Assembly (NCBI GenBank): GCA_029204225.1
Contig: CM055096.1
Coordinates: 31,253,767-31,317,766, forward strand
DNA from: Diphasiastrum complanatum
Taxonomy: Eukaryota > Streptophyta > Lycopodiopsida > Lycopodiales > Lycopodiaceae
DNA length: 64,000 bases
Direction of reading: 5' to 3'
In this document: positions 9,579 through 21,615 of the stretch, in pieces
How positions within the stretch are numbered: position 1 is the first letter of the stretch
How the letters are laid out: every line of letters begins with the position of its first letter
The notes under the pieces: model-generated
The model's input: the letters and a program-made list of their open reading frames with translations, nothing else
Databases searched by the model: none
Told to the model about the DNA's origin: nothing
Program-made: the position numbers and the translations under genes

Positions 9579-10475
9579 ATCCTCTGAAATCTGGGAGTGT
9601 CCATGGATCTACCTATCTCGATAGCAAGCTGGTGAGAAGAGACTCGAAGCTGTCCCATACTATATCTCAGACCAAAAGATAGCGGCTAAGTAAGATATGC
9701 TGGAAGGATAGGAATGCCCGTAGCATCCAGCCATAATAGATGTGTGCCGTAATAATGTATCTTGACCCTATCAGGATCAGGCTGTGACCATATAGTGCGT
9801 ATGTAGCTCCGATAAATCTGTTGTTTGATATAAGCATGGGTCCCGCTCAGAAGATCAAATGCAGATAACCCCCAAGTCTGAAGAAGGGCTGAGACGCTGC
9901 TATACCAAGAGTGCTTGGCTCCCTGTCCAGCAATGGTACGAGATGAAGTGAGAGCAGCAACAACGAATTTGAAAGTATCTAAATCTGATACCCTGTGAAG
10001 AAAGGTAATGATCTGAAACATCGCACCGATAACCAAGGGAGGGGAAGCAAACTCTGCTAGTATGATATCATGTAGCAACGAGGGCTTAGCCCGGATCATC
10101 CTGCTGAGCATGAGAATCTGGATACGAGTAAGATCCCTCCATGAATCGTGTGATAAATCAGGGCACCAAGTCTCAGCAGAGTATAAAACAACTAAGGAGA
10201 CAGTAGCAAAATAGTAAGCATCTGGTAGCAGGGTCCTGCACATAGTATGTGGAACAAAATCTCTCCATATGAACAAGAGTGGTATGCTCCTTACGGAGCC
10301 TAGTGAGGGCTGTTGGTCGAAATGTGAGTAGTGAACTAGAGAAAAGTACTCCCAAATAGGTGTAAGAGGTCACGATCTCAATCGGTGGCCCGTCATAGTA
10401 GAATACCACATCTCTCATATGCTGTCTATTAGTGTTGAACACCATAATCTTGGTCTTCTTAGTGTTAAGCGTCAA
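9540..10475 (-). pseudogene. LINE A ORF2 C-terminal part
   Basis: LNTKKTKIMVFN and VTSYTYLGVLFSS are the region just after the YADD active site in L1-type reverse transcriptases. The helical C-terminal part follows (YSAETWCPDLSHDSW, MIRAKPSLLHDIILAE). It ends with MGQLRVSSHQLAIEIGR and CQLC, a cysteine-rich end found again at 55040 on the plus strand. The active site itself is not present. Confidence 0.8.
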
Positions 10476-10479
10476 TCCC

Positions 10480-11149
10480 TAAAGCTGACAAAAGTGATGT
10501 AAAGCAGCAAGGTGTCAATGTGTGAGGCCCTTCAAGATGGCAAGGACGTGTCTCTGCAAGAGTGATCAACTGCTCCCCAAAAGATGTAGTTGGAGTGTAT
10601 GCATCCTGTGATACCCGATCTAGTCCCATATCCAAAGGGTGAAGCCTGAGAAAGTCAGTATCTACATGAAATTCCGTCTGTCTAGAGCTGTGTGGGCGTT
10701 GAAATCTCCTGCTAATAAAATGTAACTCTGTTGAGAAAAGATAGCAATATCATCTGAGAGTGTCTGACATGGGTCCCACCAAATTCAGCAAACGCCGAAG
10801 TTTGTGGAGCGAAATAGCATACAACCGTATAAATATCCTAAGGTAATCCCAATAGTGAGCCAATAATGTGTAGCCAAATATAGCGAGCGTAAGGATCTTG
10901 TTTAACCATCTTAACTACGGTGTCTCTGTATAGACAAGCTACTCCGCCAGATCCTCGACAAGTTTTTCCCCTCACAAATGGGCCAAAAACAGAATCCCAA
11001 AAGTAATCCTGTATATGTGGGAAAGGATGATATAAGGACTCATGGGTTTCAGCCAACAACAAAATGTCACATTTGCTAATAAAATCAGTAAAATGTCCTG
11101 CCGATGATGATGACAAAAAACCATTGCAATTCCAGAAGCCAAGTCTCAA
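10480..11149 (-). pseudogene. LINE A AP endonuclease domain (ORF2 start)
   Basis: MRLGFWNCNGFLSS is the typical first strand of the exonuclease/endonuclease/phosphatase fold. DILLLAETHE carries the metal-binding Glu, and LLAGDFNAHTA (near 10700) carries the GDFN motif. The enzyme nicks target DNA for target-primed reverse transcription. The frame breaks several times and the domain is cut short by the deletion near 10480. Confidence 0.8.
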
Positions 11150-12185
11150 TGTGGTAGGGGATCTCAGGCAGCTTCTGAACCCGGGAGCCCCGAGTTCCTA
11201 CTGTGAAAGGAGGTCGAAATATCTCGGTTTGTCGTCGATAAAAACAACCCTTTGTCCTTTTTCTTTTGCTTCCTTGAGTGTTTAATAAATCATCATCCAT
11301 ATAAACGAAGGTGCCTTTAAGCTTTGCCCGAAGCCGAAGGGCTGCATTGCATTGTTGAAGAGAACGAAATTTGATAAATAGAACATTGTCATCAAACTTA
11401 CTACGCCATGTAGTATCAAAACCATCAGCAACATGAGATAACTTGGAAATGCGTAAGTCTGTAGCTTCTTCTATCCGTTTTCCTCCATTGGCAATGCCTC
11501 TTACTCTAATGTTAAAAGCTTTTTTGGCCCTTCTAGCTTGCTCATCCAAAACTGTCTCCAAATTGTTATCTAGGATAGAGGTTCAGATATGAGGGTGATT
11601 ACCTTGCTTAAGGATCGATTCGTTTCTTCAACCTGTTTTGTAAGCGATGAGAGTTTGCTGCCCATATCGTCCAATTTGAAGAGTGCCGCCCACATCTTTG
11701 TCTCTTCGACTTGTTTTTCCAAGCAAGTTATCTTGTTTACGATATAAATTTTCCTGCTCAAGCTGCCCCACTCGCCCTTTGACACCAAAGAGATCCCTGA
11801 CCAGCTTGCCATTTTCAATCTCAAAAAAGTGTAGTTGTTTCTTAAGTCCGAGGATTTCTTGTCGGATAAAAAGGTCATAGGCTACGAGACTTTCCGTAGG
11901 TTTGGAGGGAGTGTAGTCAATTGTAGTATTTGCAGATGTTTTGGCAGCCTCATGGATATTTTCGGCAAAGGTATAGGAGCACCCGTCCATTGCTTCACGG
12001 ATGGGGGAACTCTCCATTGCTGCCAACGAAGCAGGAAGTGCCTCCATCGCTGGAGGTGAAGATGGCCGCAGCCCCTCCATTGCTGATAATGTAGGGGACT
12101 TCCTCTCCATTGCTGCCAGCGATGGAGGGGGAGATGTGAGCAATAGGGCTGGGGGGGGAGCACCCCCTTTCTTCTTAGGTGCCAT
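11085..12185 (-). pseudogene. LINE A ORF1 (RNA-binding protein)
   Basis: The start is taken as the ATG giving MAPKKKGGAPPP. A proline-rich region follows with repeated AME/AMD units (SLAAMERKSP, SSPPAMEALP, SLAAMESSP), then YTPSK. A coiled coil (EILGLKKQLHFFEIENGKL) comes next, and after a frame change NIRVRGIANGGKR and the RRM-like core (LRAKLKGTFVYMDDDLL). This layout is usual for plant L1 ORF1 proteins, which bind the element RNA. The frame change near 11600 shows it is not functional. Confidence 0.75.
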
Positions 12186-12441
12186 AACAGTGATGGAGGA
12201 GGCCGGAAACAGCAGCAGATGGCGGAACAGCATTGAGCAGATCTCAGATAACTCAGATCCGCTGCATCTGGCCCATTGATCAAACCTGCTCAGCTGAATA
12301 CTCAGACCATCGCTACCAATCCCACTCAGACCCACGCCAGATTCCGTCAGTTCTGCACCCAGGTTCAGCACCCAGGTCCCGCTCCCAGGTCCCGCTCAGA
12401 TCACAACTAAGATCCGCGCTCCAGATCCGTGCCGATCCGCT

Positions 12442-12445
<4 letters not shown>

Positions 12446-12501
<56 letters not shown>
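12446..12501. repeat. (AG)n microsatellite at the 5' side of LINE A
   Basis: About 27 AG units. Read on the LINE strand it is (CT)n directly upstream of the LINE 5' region. Confidence 0.97.
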
Positions 12502-12502
<1 letters not shown>

Positions 12503-12509
12503 CCCATAA

Positions 12510-14004
12510 TATTATGAACATCACCTGAATTATCTTTTTTTCCTAACTTGAACCTTGTGATTTTATCAACTAAATTTTCTTGCTAACAAACATTACTTTT
12601 GATATCCTTTCTATCAGTCCATTTAGAGCTACTATTGGGTCCAATGAGGCCTGTGATGCAAACTGGCTTAAACTTCCAAAGTAGTTTCATTCCTACTAGT
12701 TACCATTCTCAGGTTCATCTACAACACAACTGACCTCACCATCAAGTTCAAACTTTAGCTCATTGGAAGCTAGACCTGATGACAAGACAATAAGGGAGAA
12801 GCCCATTGATTTGATTGCTCAATGCTCATCAACCTTTGCTACAAGATCATCATCAAACACTTGATGTGGCTATTCAATCACAAGCTATCATGACTCAATC
12901 AAATGTTGACAACAATGATTATGTTAAATAGGAAAGAGCTAAGGATGTCTAGTAAGAGTTTATTGGCTTCTTCAGTTGTTTTGGCAGTTAGGGCCTTATT
13001 TAGCTGCATTTGGACCCTTAAAAATATGTTACTCGTTTCAATCCCATCTAAACCTTTGTCACAACATCCAGGATCCAACCGCATTTCTACAAAGGAGACC
13101 TTAAGTCGTGGGTGCCCCAACCCCCATGGGAGGCTAGAAACTTTAATTGGAAACTATGAATACAATTGATGGGTCCTCGTTTGGTAGCTTTTACTAACAG
13201 AGATATGAGTTTCTTTAAGGGAAAACTAAGAAAGGCACAGTTTATTATAACCTGCAAAGCAATGCAATATCATGACTATTTTTTTTTCCAGCGATTCTGG
13301 ATCCAGAAACGCGTAATGCTACTTGGGAGAGCAAACCACTACTCACATGGCACCCCGATTTCTATGTTGAGAATTGTAAACCAAGACAAGAGATTTTCTA
13401 CATTATTGGTGATCAGTAGTGCAAATGCAAATTCCAATTATGAAGACAACAAAGAAATATTACTGCACTATCAAATTACTAAGGCCAATGACTAAGAACA
13501 ATTTTTTTAAGACGGGCCTAAAAAGTGGAGTATGAGAAAAACGATAATAAACAATGTTGTTTTATATTTCTTGTATCTCATGCATGGGTGTAAGGGAATT
13601 GCGATCACACAAATGCCATCAACAATGATTCAAATAGGAATGATATTGCAAACATGTGTGTACCAAGTTATATGTATGGACCAAGAATGCCACATAACCG
13701 CATCAAATAGTGAACTTAGTTGAGTCTTGGATTTTAGTTGGCACCTTTTGTAGCTTATGGTCATCAGCCCTATGGTGATCCATTTGATATGAGTCAGGTC
13801 GATAACTTGACCCTAATACTTACGGTTGTGTCATGGCATTATGCATAGACCATAGTTACATCAACGGTCTCTCAAGTGGATTCTAGAAAAAAGAGGCCCT
13901 TAGGTTGTGGGTAGTATTTGCTTTAAAAGTTATCTTTCTGGCTCATGTACACACTTAACACTACTACTAAGTTGTGTAGTTGATTGTCTAGACAATAGCA
14001 TTGT
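12510..14004. other. No supportable gene
   Basis: AT-rich. Short open stretches near 12900-13495 have no recognised domain on either strand. Confidence 0.4.
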
Positions 14005-14009
14005 TCTGT

Positions 14010-14447
14010 AGTTATGGACTTGGCTCATTACATTCGCCGCGTCCATTTACATTTACTTTACTTTATGCATAAGCAGGCCTTGGGCCCTTTTTATTCATTA
14101 GTGACACTTAGACTATATGGTTGGCCTTTGGCCTTATTATTCATTATTAAGCCATTTGGACATATGACTGGAGAGTGCGGGCCTTCTTGGAGGGCGCACT
14201 ATTATCCTTCCCAGTTAGGCCCTAGCCACCGGAAGCTTCCTTTTAGGGCTTCCTCTTGGCTATAAGTAGGGAAACTGTGTCATTTGTTATTCAGCTAATG
14301 ATATTGATCTCTTTAGTCTCCTTAATCTCTCTCTTTTCTGCTTTCTAGGGCTAAGTCTTGCTTATGTGCTGCTTTCATAGCTTAAGTCTTGCTTATGTGA
14401 TGCTTTCATAGCTTAGCTCTAGATCAGTTGTGGCTCCATTCGTAACT
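14010..14447 (+). repeat. 5' LTR (AGTTA...TAACT)
   Basis: 438 bp. It begins AGTTATGGACTTGG and ends CATTCGTAACT, with the primer-binding site next. The termini are inverted AGTTA/TAACT instead of TG...CA. Confidence 0.88.
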
Positions 14448-14459
14448 TGGTATCAGAGC
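14448..14459 (+). promoter_or_regulatory. Primer-binding site
   Basis: TGGTATCAGAGC directly after the LTR, complementary to initiator tRNA-Met. Confidence 0.9.
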
Positions 14460-15300
14460 ACTTTCCTGTGCACTACTTTTTCAGATTTAGTAGAGGCTGT
14501 CCAGCGCCCTACTAACCCATCACTTTTGTCGATTTTTTCATCAGATTTCCATCGTTTTTTCAGATTTAGTAGAGGTTGTTCAGCGCCCTACTAACCCATC
14601 ACTTTCGTCGATTTTTTCATTAGATTTCCATCGTTTTTCCAGATTTGGTAGAGGCTGGCCAGCGCCCTACTACCTTGTCACTTTCGTCAATTTTCTCCAC
14701 CGATTTGCTGCCCATTTCGTGGCTTGATTGGAGGCTGTCCAGCGCCCTACTTCATCACCATTTTCAGCGGTTTTCTCCAATTTTTTTTTATAAGTTATTT
14801 ACAGATTTTGGTAGCTACTATTCAGCGCCCTACTACCTTGCCATCTTCGACGGATTTCTCCACCGATTTGCTGTCCATTTTGCTGATTGTTTGGAGGCTG
14901 TCTAGCGCCCTACTTCATCACCATTTTCAGCGGTTTTTCCATCATATTGCAGGAAGTTTGTGGATCTTACTAGCTGCTGCCCAGCACCCATTTTCAGCTT
15001 GGATCTTCAGCTCTCTCTCTCTCTTTAGCCTCTTATCCAAAAATCACCCAATTCCATAATCGTTTGCTATTCCAAATTGCCAAAATCCTGCAGCCTGTTC
15101 ATCGCTGCCCCAACCCTTCCGACTTGTCACTTTCACCTATTATTTTATCCGTTTCCAGCCACCTTTCACAGTTTATCAAAAGGCTCTCCAGCGCTCATCC
15201 TCAACCACATTTCACAGAATTCCGACTCTGTTTGATATTCCAATTTGACATTTCCCTCCTGGCTGTCCAGCGCATTTTTACAGCCTTCATTTTCACTTTT
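14460..15300 (+). repeat. Repetitive leader with CCAGCGCCCTAC units
   Basis: The words GGCTGTCCAGCGCCCTACT (and variants), CGATTTTTTCATCAGATT and CATCACCATTTTCAGCGG recur many times in order, building degenerate tandem units of roughly 85-200 bp. It is non-coding. Similar GGCGCCC-bearing leaders occur at 21847-22290 and 58714-59400. Confidence 0.75.
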
Positions 15301-16025
15301 TCCATTTGCTGATTGCTGCCCTTTCTTAGTTGTGATAATATTGGTTGTAATAGGCTAATTTGGGGTAACGACAAGAGTCCGCTCCCTCAAGTTTTCGTCT
15401 ATTCCTTCCACTATCATTATGGCACATTCACCTACCCCGAGTGAAACTGTTCAGGAAAACTTATCCGATCAGTTTCGGCGCATGGATGATACCCTTTTTG
15501 GCCTCGTTCTTCGCTTTGATACAGTTATGACCGGCTTTGCTACTATGCAATCACATATTGATTCTTTACAGCCTCATGGTCCTGGAAAAGCTCCTGTCTT
15601 TCCTTCATTTGGGACTCCCCCTCACCGGCCACTAAGCTTATTTCTTGTCACATTGCTGGGTTTCGTGGTGCCTTACGTTACGATGTTTCTTCCTTCCGTC
15701 CTCCCACACTTGTTGAGGCGATGTCTCTTGCCAGTACTTTACAACACAAGTACTCTGACACCCTTCCTTCCCGCTTCTCCCAACCCCGTCCTTCTACTTC
15801 ATCTTTTCCCGCTATGTCCACCCCTATACCTGCCCCTTCAGTTCCAGCTCCTTGCATTGTCCCTTCGTCTCCTCGTCCTCCGACCCCTCGACCTGCTTTT
15901 GTCCGACGTTACACGTCTGCAAAGTTCGCTGGCCTTCAGGATCCTATATCACACAATTTGAGCGAGTTGCCTGATTTACTTGAGATAGTTACTGATCTAC
16001 CTGAGCTCGTCATTGTATCCCCATA

Positions 16026-16604
16026 GTGAGTCTTCCATGCTTTGATATTGTTGTTGAGTACTTTGATGCTACTCGTGTTCCTGAGCGCCATGCTATAGGT
16101 GTTGTCGCCTATGCTCCTTATCTCAATATTATTCATGGGTCGACGGTTTCAGATGCTTTGGCTACTCCAGTAGATCTCCATATGGCATACAGTTATACAT
16201 TTCATGATGGTCCTATTGTATACTCACTAGCTGATATTGCTGATACCCGTCTAGATGAGTATGCGGTTCTTCTAGATGCATATTTAGGCCAGAACTTATC
16301 AGTTGATGCTTCTGTTATTATGCCTACGTATGTTGTTCCATTTGTGGATCATATTATTCTAGATGCGGGGCGAGAGTATAATGCTTTAGTGGATACAGGC
16401 AGTACACATTCATTTATTAGCAGTTACATTTCCACCAGGATTCATGCTACACCTGTTCCTGCTTCCCAGCCTCTCAATGTTGAGGTTTCTCATTCCCATT
16501 CTTTTTCCAGAACTTACCGTTACACATTTTCCATCCGAGGATATTTGCTAGATGGTCACTATTACTTATCTAGGGTATTTATATGCTGGGATCTTTCTAG
16601 ATGA
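16026..16604 (+). pseudogene. Retropepsin-like region of the 14010 element
   Basis: The segment EYNALVDTGSTHSFIS has the D-T-G-S/A active-site signature of the clan AA proteases of gypsy-type elements. It lies after a long hydrophobic/acidic stretch and before the repetitive region. This is the clearest gypsy-like sign in the element. The element is a fossil with several breaks. Confidence 0.65.
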
Positions 16605-16674
16605 GTATACGGGCATCCTTCAGTCTCCTTGCCTTTCTACATATAGGTTTGCTGCAGTCCATGCCGATGCTATG

Positions 16675-17595
16675 GATATATGGCATTCCTGGTTATTACG
16701 TATAGCTTGGTTTCCATTTGGACCTGTTGATTGGTGCTGGTTTTTCCATATTATTGATCGTCTATGGTGCGGATATCTCTATGATTATGCATGTGGCTCT
16801 CTATCTATTCCTTGGATTGTTGCTCATTGTCAGGCTTGGCATATCCTGATGGCTTGGGTTATTGCCTCCGTTCCAGCTACTGTTTCTCTAGGTGATCTTC
16901 AGATTCCCCGTCATTTCAGGTTGTTCCATATCGCTTGGTCTCCGATGCTAACTTGCCACTTTGTTCTGGTTTTCCAAGACCATCAGAGTACCTTGAGAGA
17001 GTTCCTTCTCCTCTCTTGGGTAGTTTTTGGGGATGTTGCCGCCATATACTTCAGTATTGCTCATATGTGCTTTGATACTCATTCCCAGCTACACGTGGAT
17101 ATTGATCCGATGCTTGCTACTGATGTTGCAGATCTTGTTCCTCGTTCCAGTGCCTGGTGTGTACTTTAGGATTACACTTGCGGCCAGTTCCGATGGGTCA
17201 TCCGATTCTCCATCCGTTTTTGGTGTATCCTATGATGGATTGGTATGTCCATATGAGGTCTTATGTTCCTACTCCTTGGTGCTGGTCTTCCGATGCTGCT
17301 ATCTTTTCTTGGGGCACCTATATCACTGAGTTTGCACATATGGTTGATGGTTACGTGTATGATGCGGCTATTCGCGATGAGTGTCCATCTCTTTTCTAGT
17401 TTCCTTATTGGCTTCCCGTTGCTGACGCAGTTCTACCTTCTCGGGCTTTTTGGATACCTTGGTATGATGTCCCTATCTTTTGGGCTGATCCTCTACTATC
17501 TTGGGCATTACGGATACCTTGGCATTCCTGGTTGCTGCTTGATCTTCTTCTGGTTCCTTGGCATTCCTGGTTGTTCCATATTGCTTGGTTTTAGA
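16675..17595 (+). repeat. Degenerate repeat region of the 14010 element
   Basis: The words TGGCATTCCTGGTT (near 16681, 17519 and 17561), GTTCCATAT(T/C)GCTTGGT (near 16922 and 17572) and GGATACCTTGG (near 17451 and 17510) recur. The region occupies the place where reverse transcriptase would be expected and encodes no known domain. Confidence 0.6.
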
Positions 17596-17649
17596 TGACG
17601 CGGCCGAAATGTTCCCTTCGTCGCCATGATGTTGATCCTGAGTTGTTCC

Positions 17650-17816
17650 CTTTCTTACCAGCTGCCATTCACCAGGTTCGCCTTCACCATAGTCGATGTT
17701 GCCGGCAGATTCAGTTTTTGGTTCAGTTGGATGGTCGTCCTGTTGAGGAGGCCACATGGGAGCCTATTGATGTCTTTTATCATACACCATCACTTGCGGA
17801 TCAGATGCTGCTCTAG
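17650..17816 (+). pseudogene. Chromodomain-like C-terminus of the 14010 element
   Basis: FLVQLDGRPVEEATWEP resembles the second half of a chromodomain (LVxW.G.P..EATWEP), which in chromoviruses ends integrase and guides insertion. Its presence without integrase suggests derivation from a chromovirus by internal replacement. Confidence 0.5.
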
Positions 17817-17894
17817 TTGTTGATGCACCAGGGCTTGCTGTTGTTGGATCCAGTTTCTTTTCGGCAGTTGGGTCTTTTTTTTTGTGTCGGGGAG

Positions 17895-18248
17895 AGTTAT
17901 GGACTTGGCTCATTACATTCGTCGCGTCAATTTACATTTACTTTACTTTATGCATAAGCAGGCCTTGGGCCCTTTTTATTCATTAGTGACACTTAGACTA
18001 TATGGTTGGCCCTTGGCCTTAGCCACCGGAAGCTTCCTTTTAGGGCTTCCTCTTGGCTATAAGTAGGGAAACTGTGTCATTTGTTATTCAGGTAATGATA
18101 TTGATCTCTCTCTTTAGTCTCCTTAATCTCTCTCTTTCCTGCTTTCTAGGGCTAAGTCTTGCTTATGTGCTGCTTTCATAGCTTAAGTCTTGCTTATGTG
18201 ATGCTTTCATAGCTTAGCTCTAGATCAGTTGTGGCTCCATTCGTAACT
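17895..18248 (+). repeat. 3' LTR (AGTTA...TAACT)
   Basis: 354 bp, the same ends as the 5' LTR but lacking one internal block present there. Preceded by GTCGGGGAG. Confidence 0.88.
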
Positions 18249-19649
18249 TGTGTTTTCTTGGTCATCTCAATATCTCAATCCTCTTTTTTTATTTGAAACG
18301 TGGACCTTCAACACTAGCAACATTGAACTAATTTATACGTGAAAGAACTTTGTCCCACTACCATATTCTGCTTCACTTGAGGATGTAGTAACGGTGGGCT
18401 ACTTCTTGCTTAACCAAGAAACTGCAGAATTTCCAATGAAAAAGCAATGACCACTAGTAGAGCGTCTAGTGTCTTGATCTCCAGCCCAATCTGAGTCACA
18501 AAAACCAGCCAAACATGCATCATCACTAGAAGGATAAAACAGACCAAGTGATTTACTTCCTTGAAGATATCGAAGGATCTTCTTCAATGCTTTCCAATGT
18601 GATGTCAACGGAGCATGCATGAATTGACTCATGAGGGAAACACTATAAGATATGTCTGGTCTTGAGTTGCATAAGTAAATGAGACTTCCAACCGCTTGAC
18701 AATATAGTGTAGTATCAAATGGTTCACCACCACTTTGATTACTTAACTTCAGGCCCGTCTCAATTGGTGTAGATTCCAGCCTTTCCTTGCAAAAACTCAA
18801 GACCAAGGTAGAAATGCAATTGGCCTAAATCTGATGTATCATAAACTGAAGCAAGATCAGATTTTAAGGCTGCAATATATTGTTCATTACTACCCGTAAT
18901 GACCAGCAGGTTGTTGAAGGTAAACTTCCTCATTAAGATCACCATTGAGGAAGGCTGTCTTTATGTCAAGTTGGTGCATACGCCAACCATGATGGGCAGC
19001 CAAAGCAGTGACTATCCTTACGGTAGTTATTCGTGCGGTAGGTGCAAAAGTTTCCTCATAATCAATGCCCTCCTTTTGCGCATAACCTTCGGCAACAGGT
19101 CTTGCCTTGTACTCTTTCCATGTGGAAGATCAACAAGAACCCATGTTTGGTTCTTTATGAGTGAGTCATACTCCTCTTTCATTGCGCCAACATTTTACTC
19201 CTCTAGCCTACTCATAAAAAACAGGTTCTATTGCACTATCCTCAATAGATGTAAGAGCAAAATCAAAAAAATCAGCAAATTCTACTGATTTAGATGAGGC
19301 ACGAGTCTTCCCTTTATAGAAACGGCTCACTTTGCTGTCCTGCAAAGTCCTGCAAAGTCTGCAACAGCCATTTAGGGACTGGTTTAGGCTGTCCAACAAC
19401 CTTACTTTGATCAACGCTTTGTTGTCCAAAGTGATCTGAACTATCAACACTTTGCTGTCCAAAGTGCCGTGAAATTGGACTATCCTGTTCAAAGTTTTCA
19501 ACAGGCCGTTCCTCTTCATAAATCTGCTCCTCTCGATGAATTATGGGCTATTTGCTTGAAGAACCAGTAGGCTGTCCATTAGAGGAAGTGGCAGTCCCTC
19601 CTCTTCAAGATTAGATGGTGATACCAAATCTGGAAACACTTCAACATAG

Positions 19650-20249
19650 TCATCTTGGGGGATGTCCCTGCGGTGTGTAAGGTGTAGTCATTTGATGTAG
19701 AATGCCTTTGCTTTGAAGAAACGTGCTGAACGTACTTTTAGTGTATTCTCCTCCTCGGTCGGTACGTAGTATCTTCAAAGTATGCCCAAATTGATTTTCT
19801 ATCATAGCTAGAAAATCTTTGAAGCGTTGAAAAACTTCAGATTTTGCCTTCATAGGAAAGATCCATGTAAACCTTGAAAAATCATCAATAAAAGTAAAGA
19901 AGTACTTGCATTTACCAATGGATTCGGTCCTCATTGGACCACATACATCACTATGAATTAAGGCAAACTTATCACCAACTTTGATAGTCCCATCAATAGG
20001 AAAAGGCTTCCATTGAAACTTACCAAGTATGCATCCTTCGCATACATGTCCTTTGGGATGCTCCATATTTGGAATGCTTTCCACCATGTTGAATTTCTTC
20101 AACATATTCAAACTTCCAAAATTGAGGTGCCCGTACCTCGCATGCCATAGTTTAGCCAATTCCAATGCATGTGAATTAGTAGCAACAAGACCAAAGGATG
20201 TCAAAGCTTTAGGTTCATAAATATCCAACAAAAACAAACCTCCTCGCAA
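19650..20249 (-). pseudogene. Copia integrase region
   Basis: An HHCC zinc-binding region (LWHARYGHLNF ... CEGCILGK) followed by the catalytic core start (LIHSDVCGPM, FIDDFSRFTWIF, ILRTDRGGEYTK). This is the usual copia order before reverse transcriptase. Fossil, incomplete at its end. Confidence 0.85.
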
Positions 20250-20805
20250 TGTTCCCGAAGCAACAATTAAAAGTGATCTCTTTGGGTCTTTTATAAGACA
20301 TGTCTTCTTTAAATTCTACAATCAATCCTTGATTCATGATTGTAGAGACCGAAATGAGATTTTTCTTAATCTTAGGAACATAAAGTACATTTCGAATGAA
20401 TTTTTTTTTCTCCATTGGGAAGAATGAGTCGTATAGATCCAATGCCTTCAATTGGATAGGAGGTGTTGTCAACATCTTGAACCTTGCTTCCATCTTTTAT
20501 TTTCATAAGCTTTGTGGAGACGTCTCTATGGTGAGTCATATGGCGTGTAGCTCCGCTATCAATCACCCAATCAATGAAAGAAAAAACAGCAACCAGCAAA
20601 GCTGAAGTAGTGTTGTTTTCTGCTGAAAAACCAGCAAGTCGAGAAGTGGTAGAAATCTCATTTTGATTAGAAATGAGATTGTTAGTGACAAAAGCAAAAT
20701 CACCATTGAAAGAATCATCCTCCTTTTGATGTTCTAATGCAATCATGGTTGTATTTGTATCAATACCTTTCTCTTTATCCTTAGTAAGCTTCTTCCTACA
20801 TTCCT

Positions 20806-21615
20806 TTATGTGGTGCCCAAACTTTTTACAATAATGACACTTACCCTTCTTTTTGGATCCTTGATCTTGGCCTTCCTTGGAACTTTGATCCTCGGAAGAA
20901 GAAGGCTTACCTTTCCACTTGCCCTTGCCTTTGCCTTTGGTGAAGAAGGCTTGATCTTCTTGTTCACCAAAATTAATCCTTGTTTGCTCTTCTTGGAGAA
21001 GTAAGCCAACAAGCTCTTCAAAGGAGATTTGTTGTCCCCTAAGAGATATGCTTTAAGTAGACACAAATGGAAGATAGGAATGAGGAAGTGAATTAAGAGT
21101 AATTGTAACAAATTGAGAGTTCTCAACAATTTCGTCAATGCTAATAAGAAGCTCTTCACGAAGATCCTTGATCTTCATTAAGTGATTTGAAAGCGTATCA
21201 CCCTCTTGCATCTTCAATGTTGAGAGTTGATTACGTAGAAAAAGCACTTTCACCGTATTCTTCACTTGGAACATCTTGGCAAGTACTTCCCAAGCACTCT
21301 TGGAAGTCTTGCATGATCGAATGTGAGGTAGGATTGATCTCTTCACGGATAGCGCCATGACCGAATGTGCTTGTGCATCACGTCGATCCCACTTCTTTTG
21401 TTCTTCGGAAGACACCTCCACATATGTTGAAGAAGTAGCTCTTGACGGTGTAGTAGGTGCCAAACTAGGTGGCCTCTCTTCATCACCACTTACAACTTCA
21501 AACAAACCTTTAGCAATAAGGAGGTTTTTGATCATGTAGCACCACAAGGAGAAATTAGTTCCATCCAACCTATCTTCATTGAACAAAGAACCTATAGATT
21601 CAGATTCTTTAGCCA
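20806..21615 (-). pseudogene. Copia gag region
   Basis: DRLDGTNFSLWCYMIKNLL and the helical part (SAWEVLAKMFQ, LSTLKMQEGDTLSNHLMKI) are typical of plant copia gag (UBN2/DUF4219 type), followed by a lysine-rich linker and a zinc knuckle. Fossil with frame breaks. Confidence 0.8.

Larger units (their letters stand above)
9540..12440 (-). mobile_element. LINE A (L1-like), internally deleted
   Basis: Minus-strand non-LTR element. A GC-rich 5' untranslated part (12440-12186) contains GAGCGGGACCTGGG-type repeats, followed by ORF1 (12185-11085), an AP endonuclease (11149 to about 10500), and the C-terminal part of ORF2 (10475-9540). Everything from the rest of the endonuclease through the catalytic core of reverse transcriptase is deleted near 10480. 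The 5' side abuts a (CT)n tract when read on the minus strand. The 3' untranslated region and tail are absent because LINE B begins at the end of ORF2. Confidence 0.85.
14010..18248 (+). mobile_element. Non-autonomous Ty3/gypsy-like element with AGTTA...TAACT LTRs
   Basis: The LTRs at 14010-14447 and 17895-18248 are nearly identical apart from one internal deletion of about 85-90 bp in the 3' copy. By eye the rest differs by only 1-2%, so the insertion is young. Flanking TCTGT and TGTGT are an imperfect 5-bp target duplication. Internal parts in order: initiator-Met primer-binding site; a repetitive leader of about 950 bp; a gag-like frame (15419-15961); a frame with the aspartic protease motif LVDTGSTHSF (16026-16604); an unusual repetitive Trp/His-rich stretch (16600-17590); a chromodomain-like end (17650-17816); a purine tract (GGGGAG) before the 3' LTR. 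No reverse transcriptase or integrase was found, so it is non-autonomous and its internal frames have several breaks. A solo LTR of the same family is at 62109. Confidence 0.82.

Noticed and set aside
12233-12517. Frames running through the (GA)n tract (also at 49336 and 58030)
   Set aside because: Repeating Arg-Glu translation comes from the microsatellite. No gene.
12899-13169. Frames of 73 and 88 codons on opposite strands
   Set aside because: No recognised domain and they overlap each other. Left as unannotated sequence.
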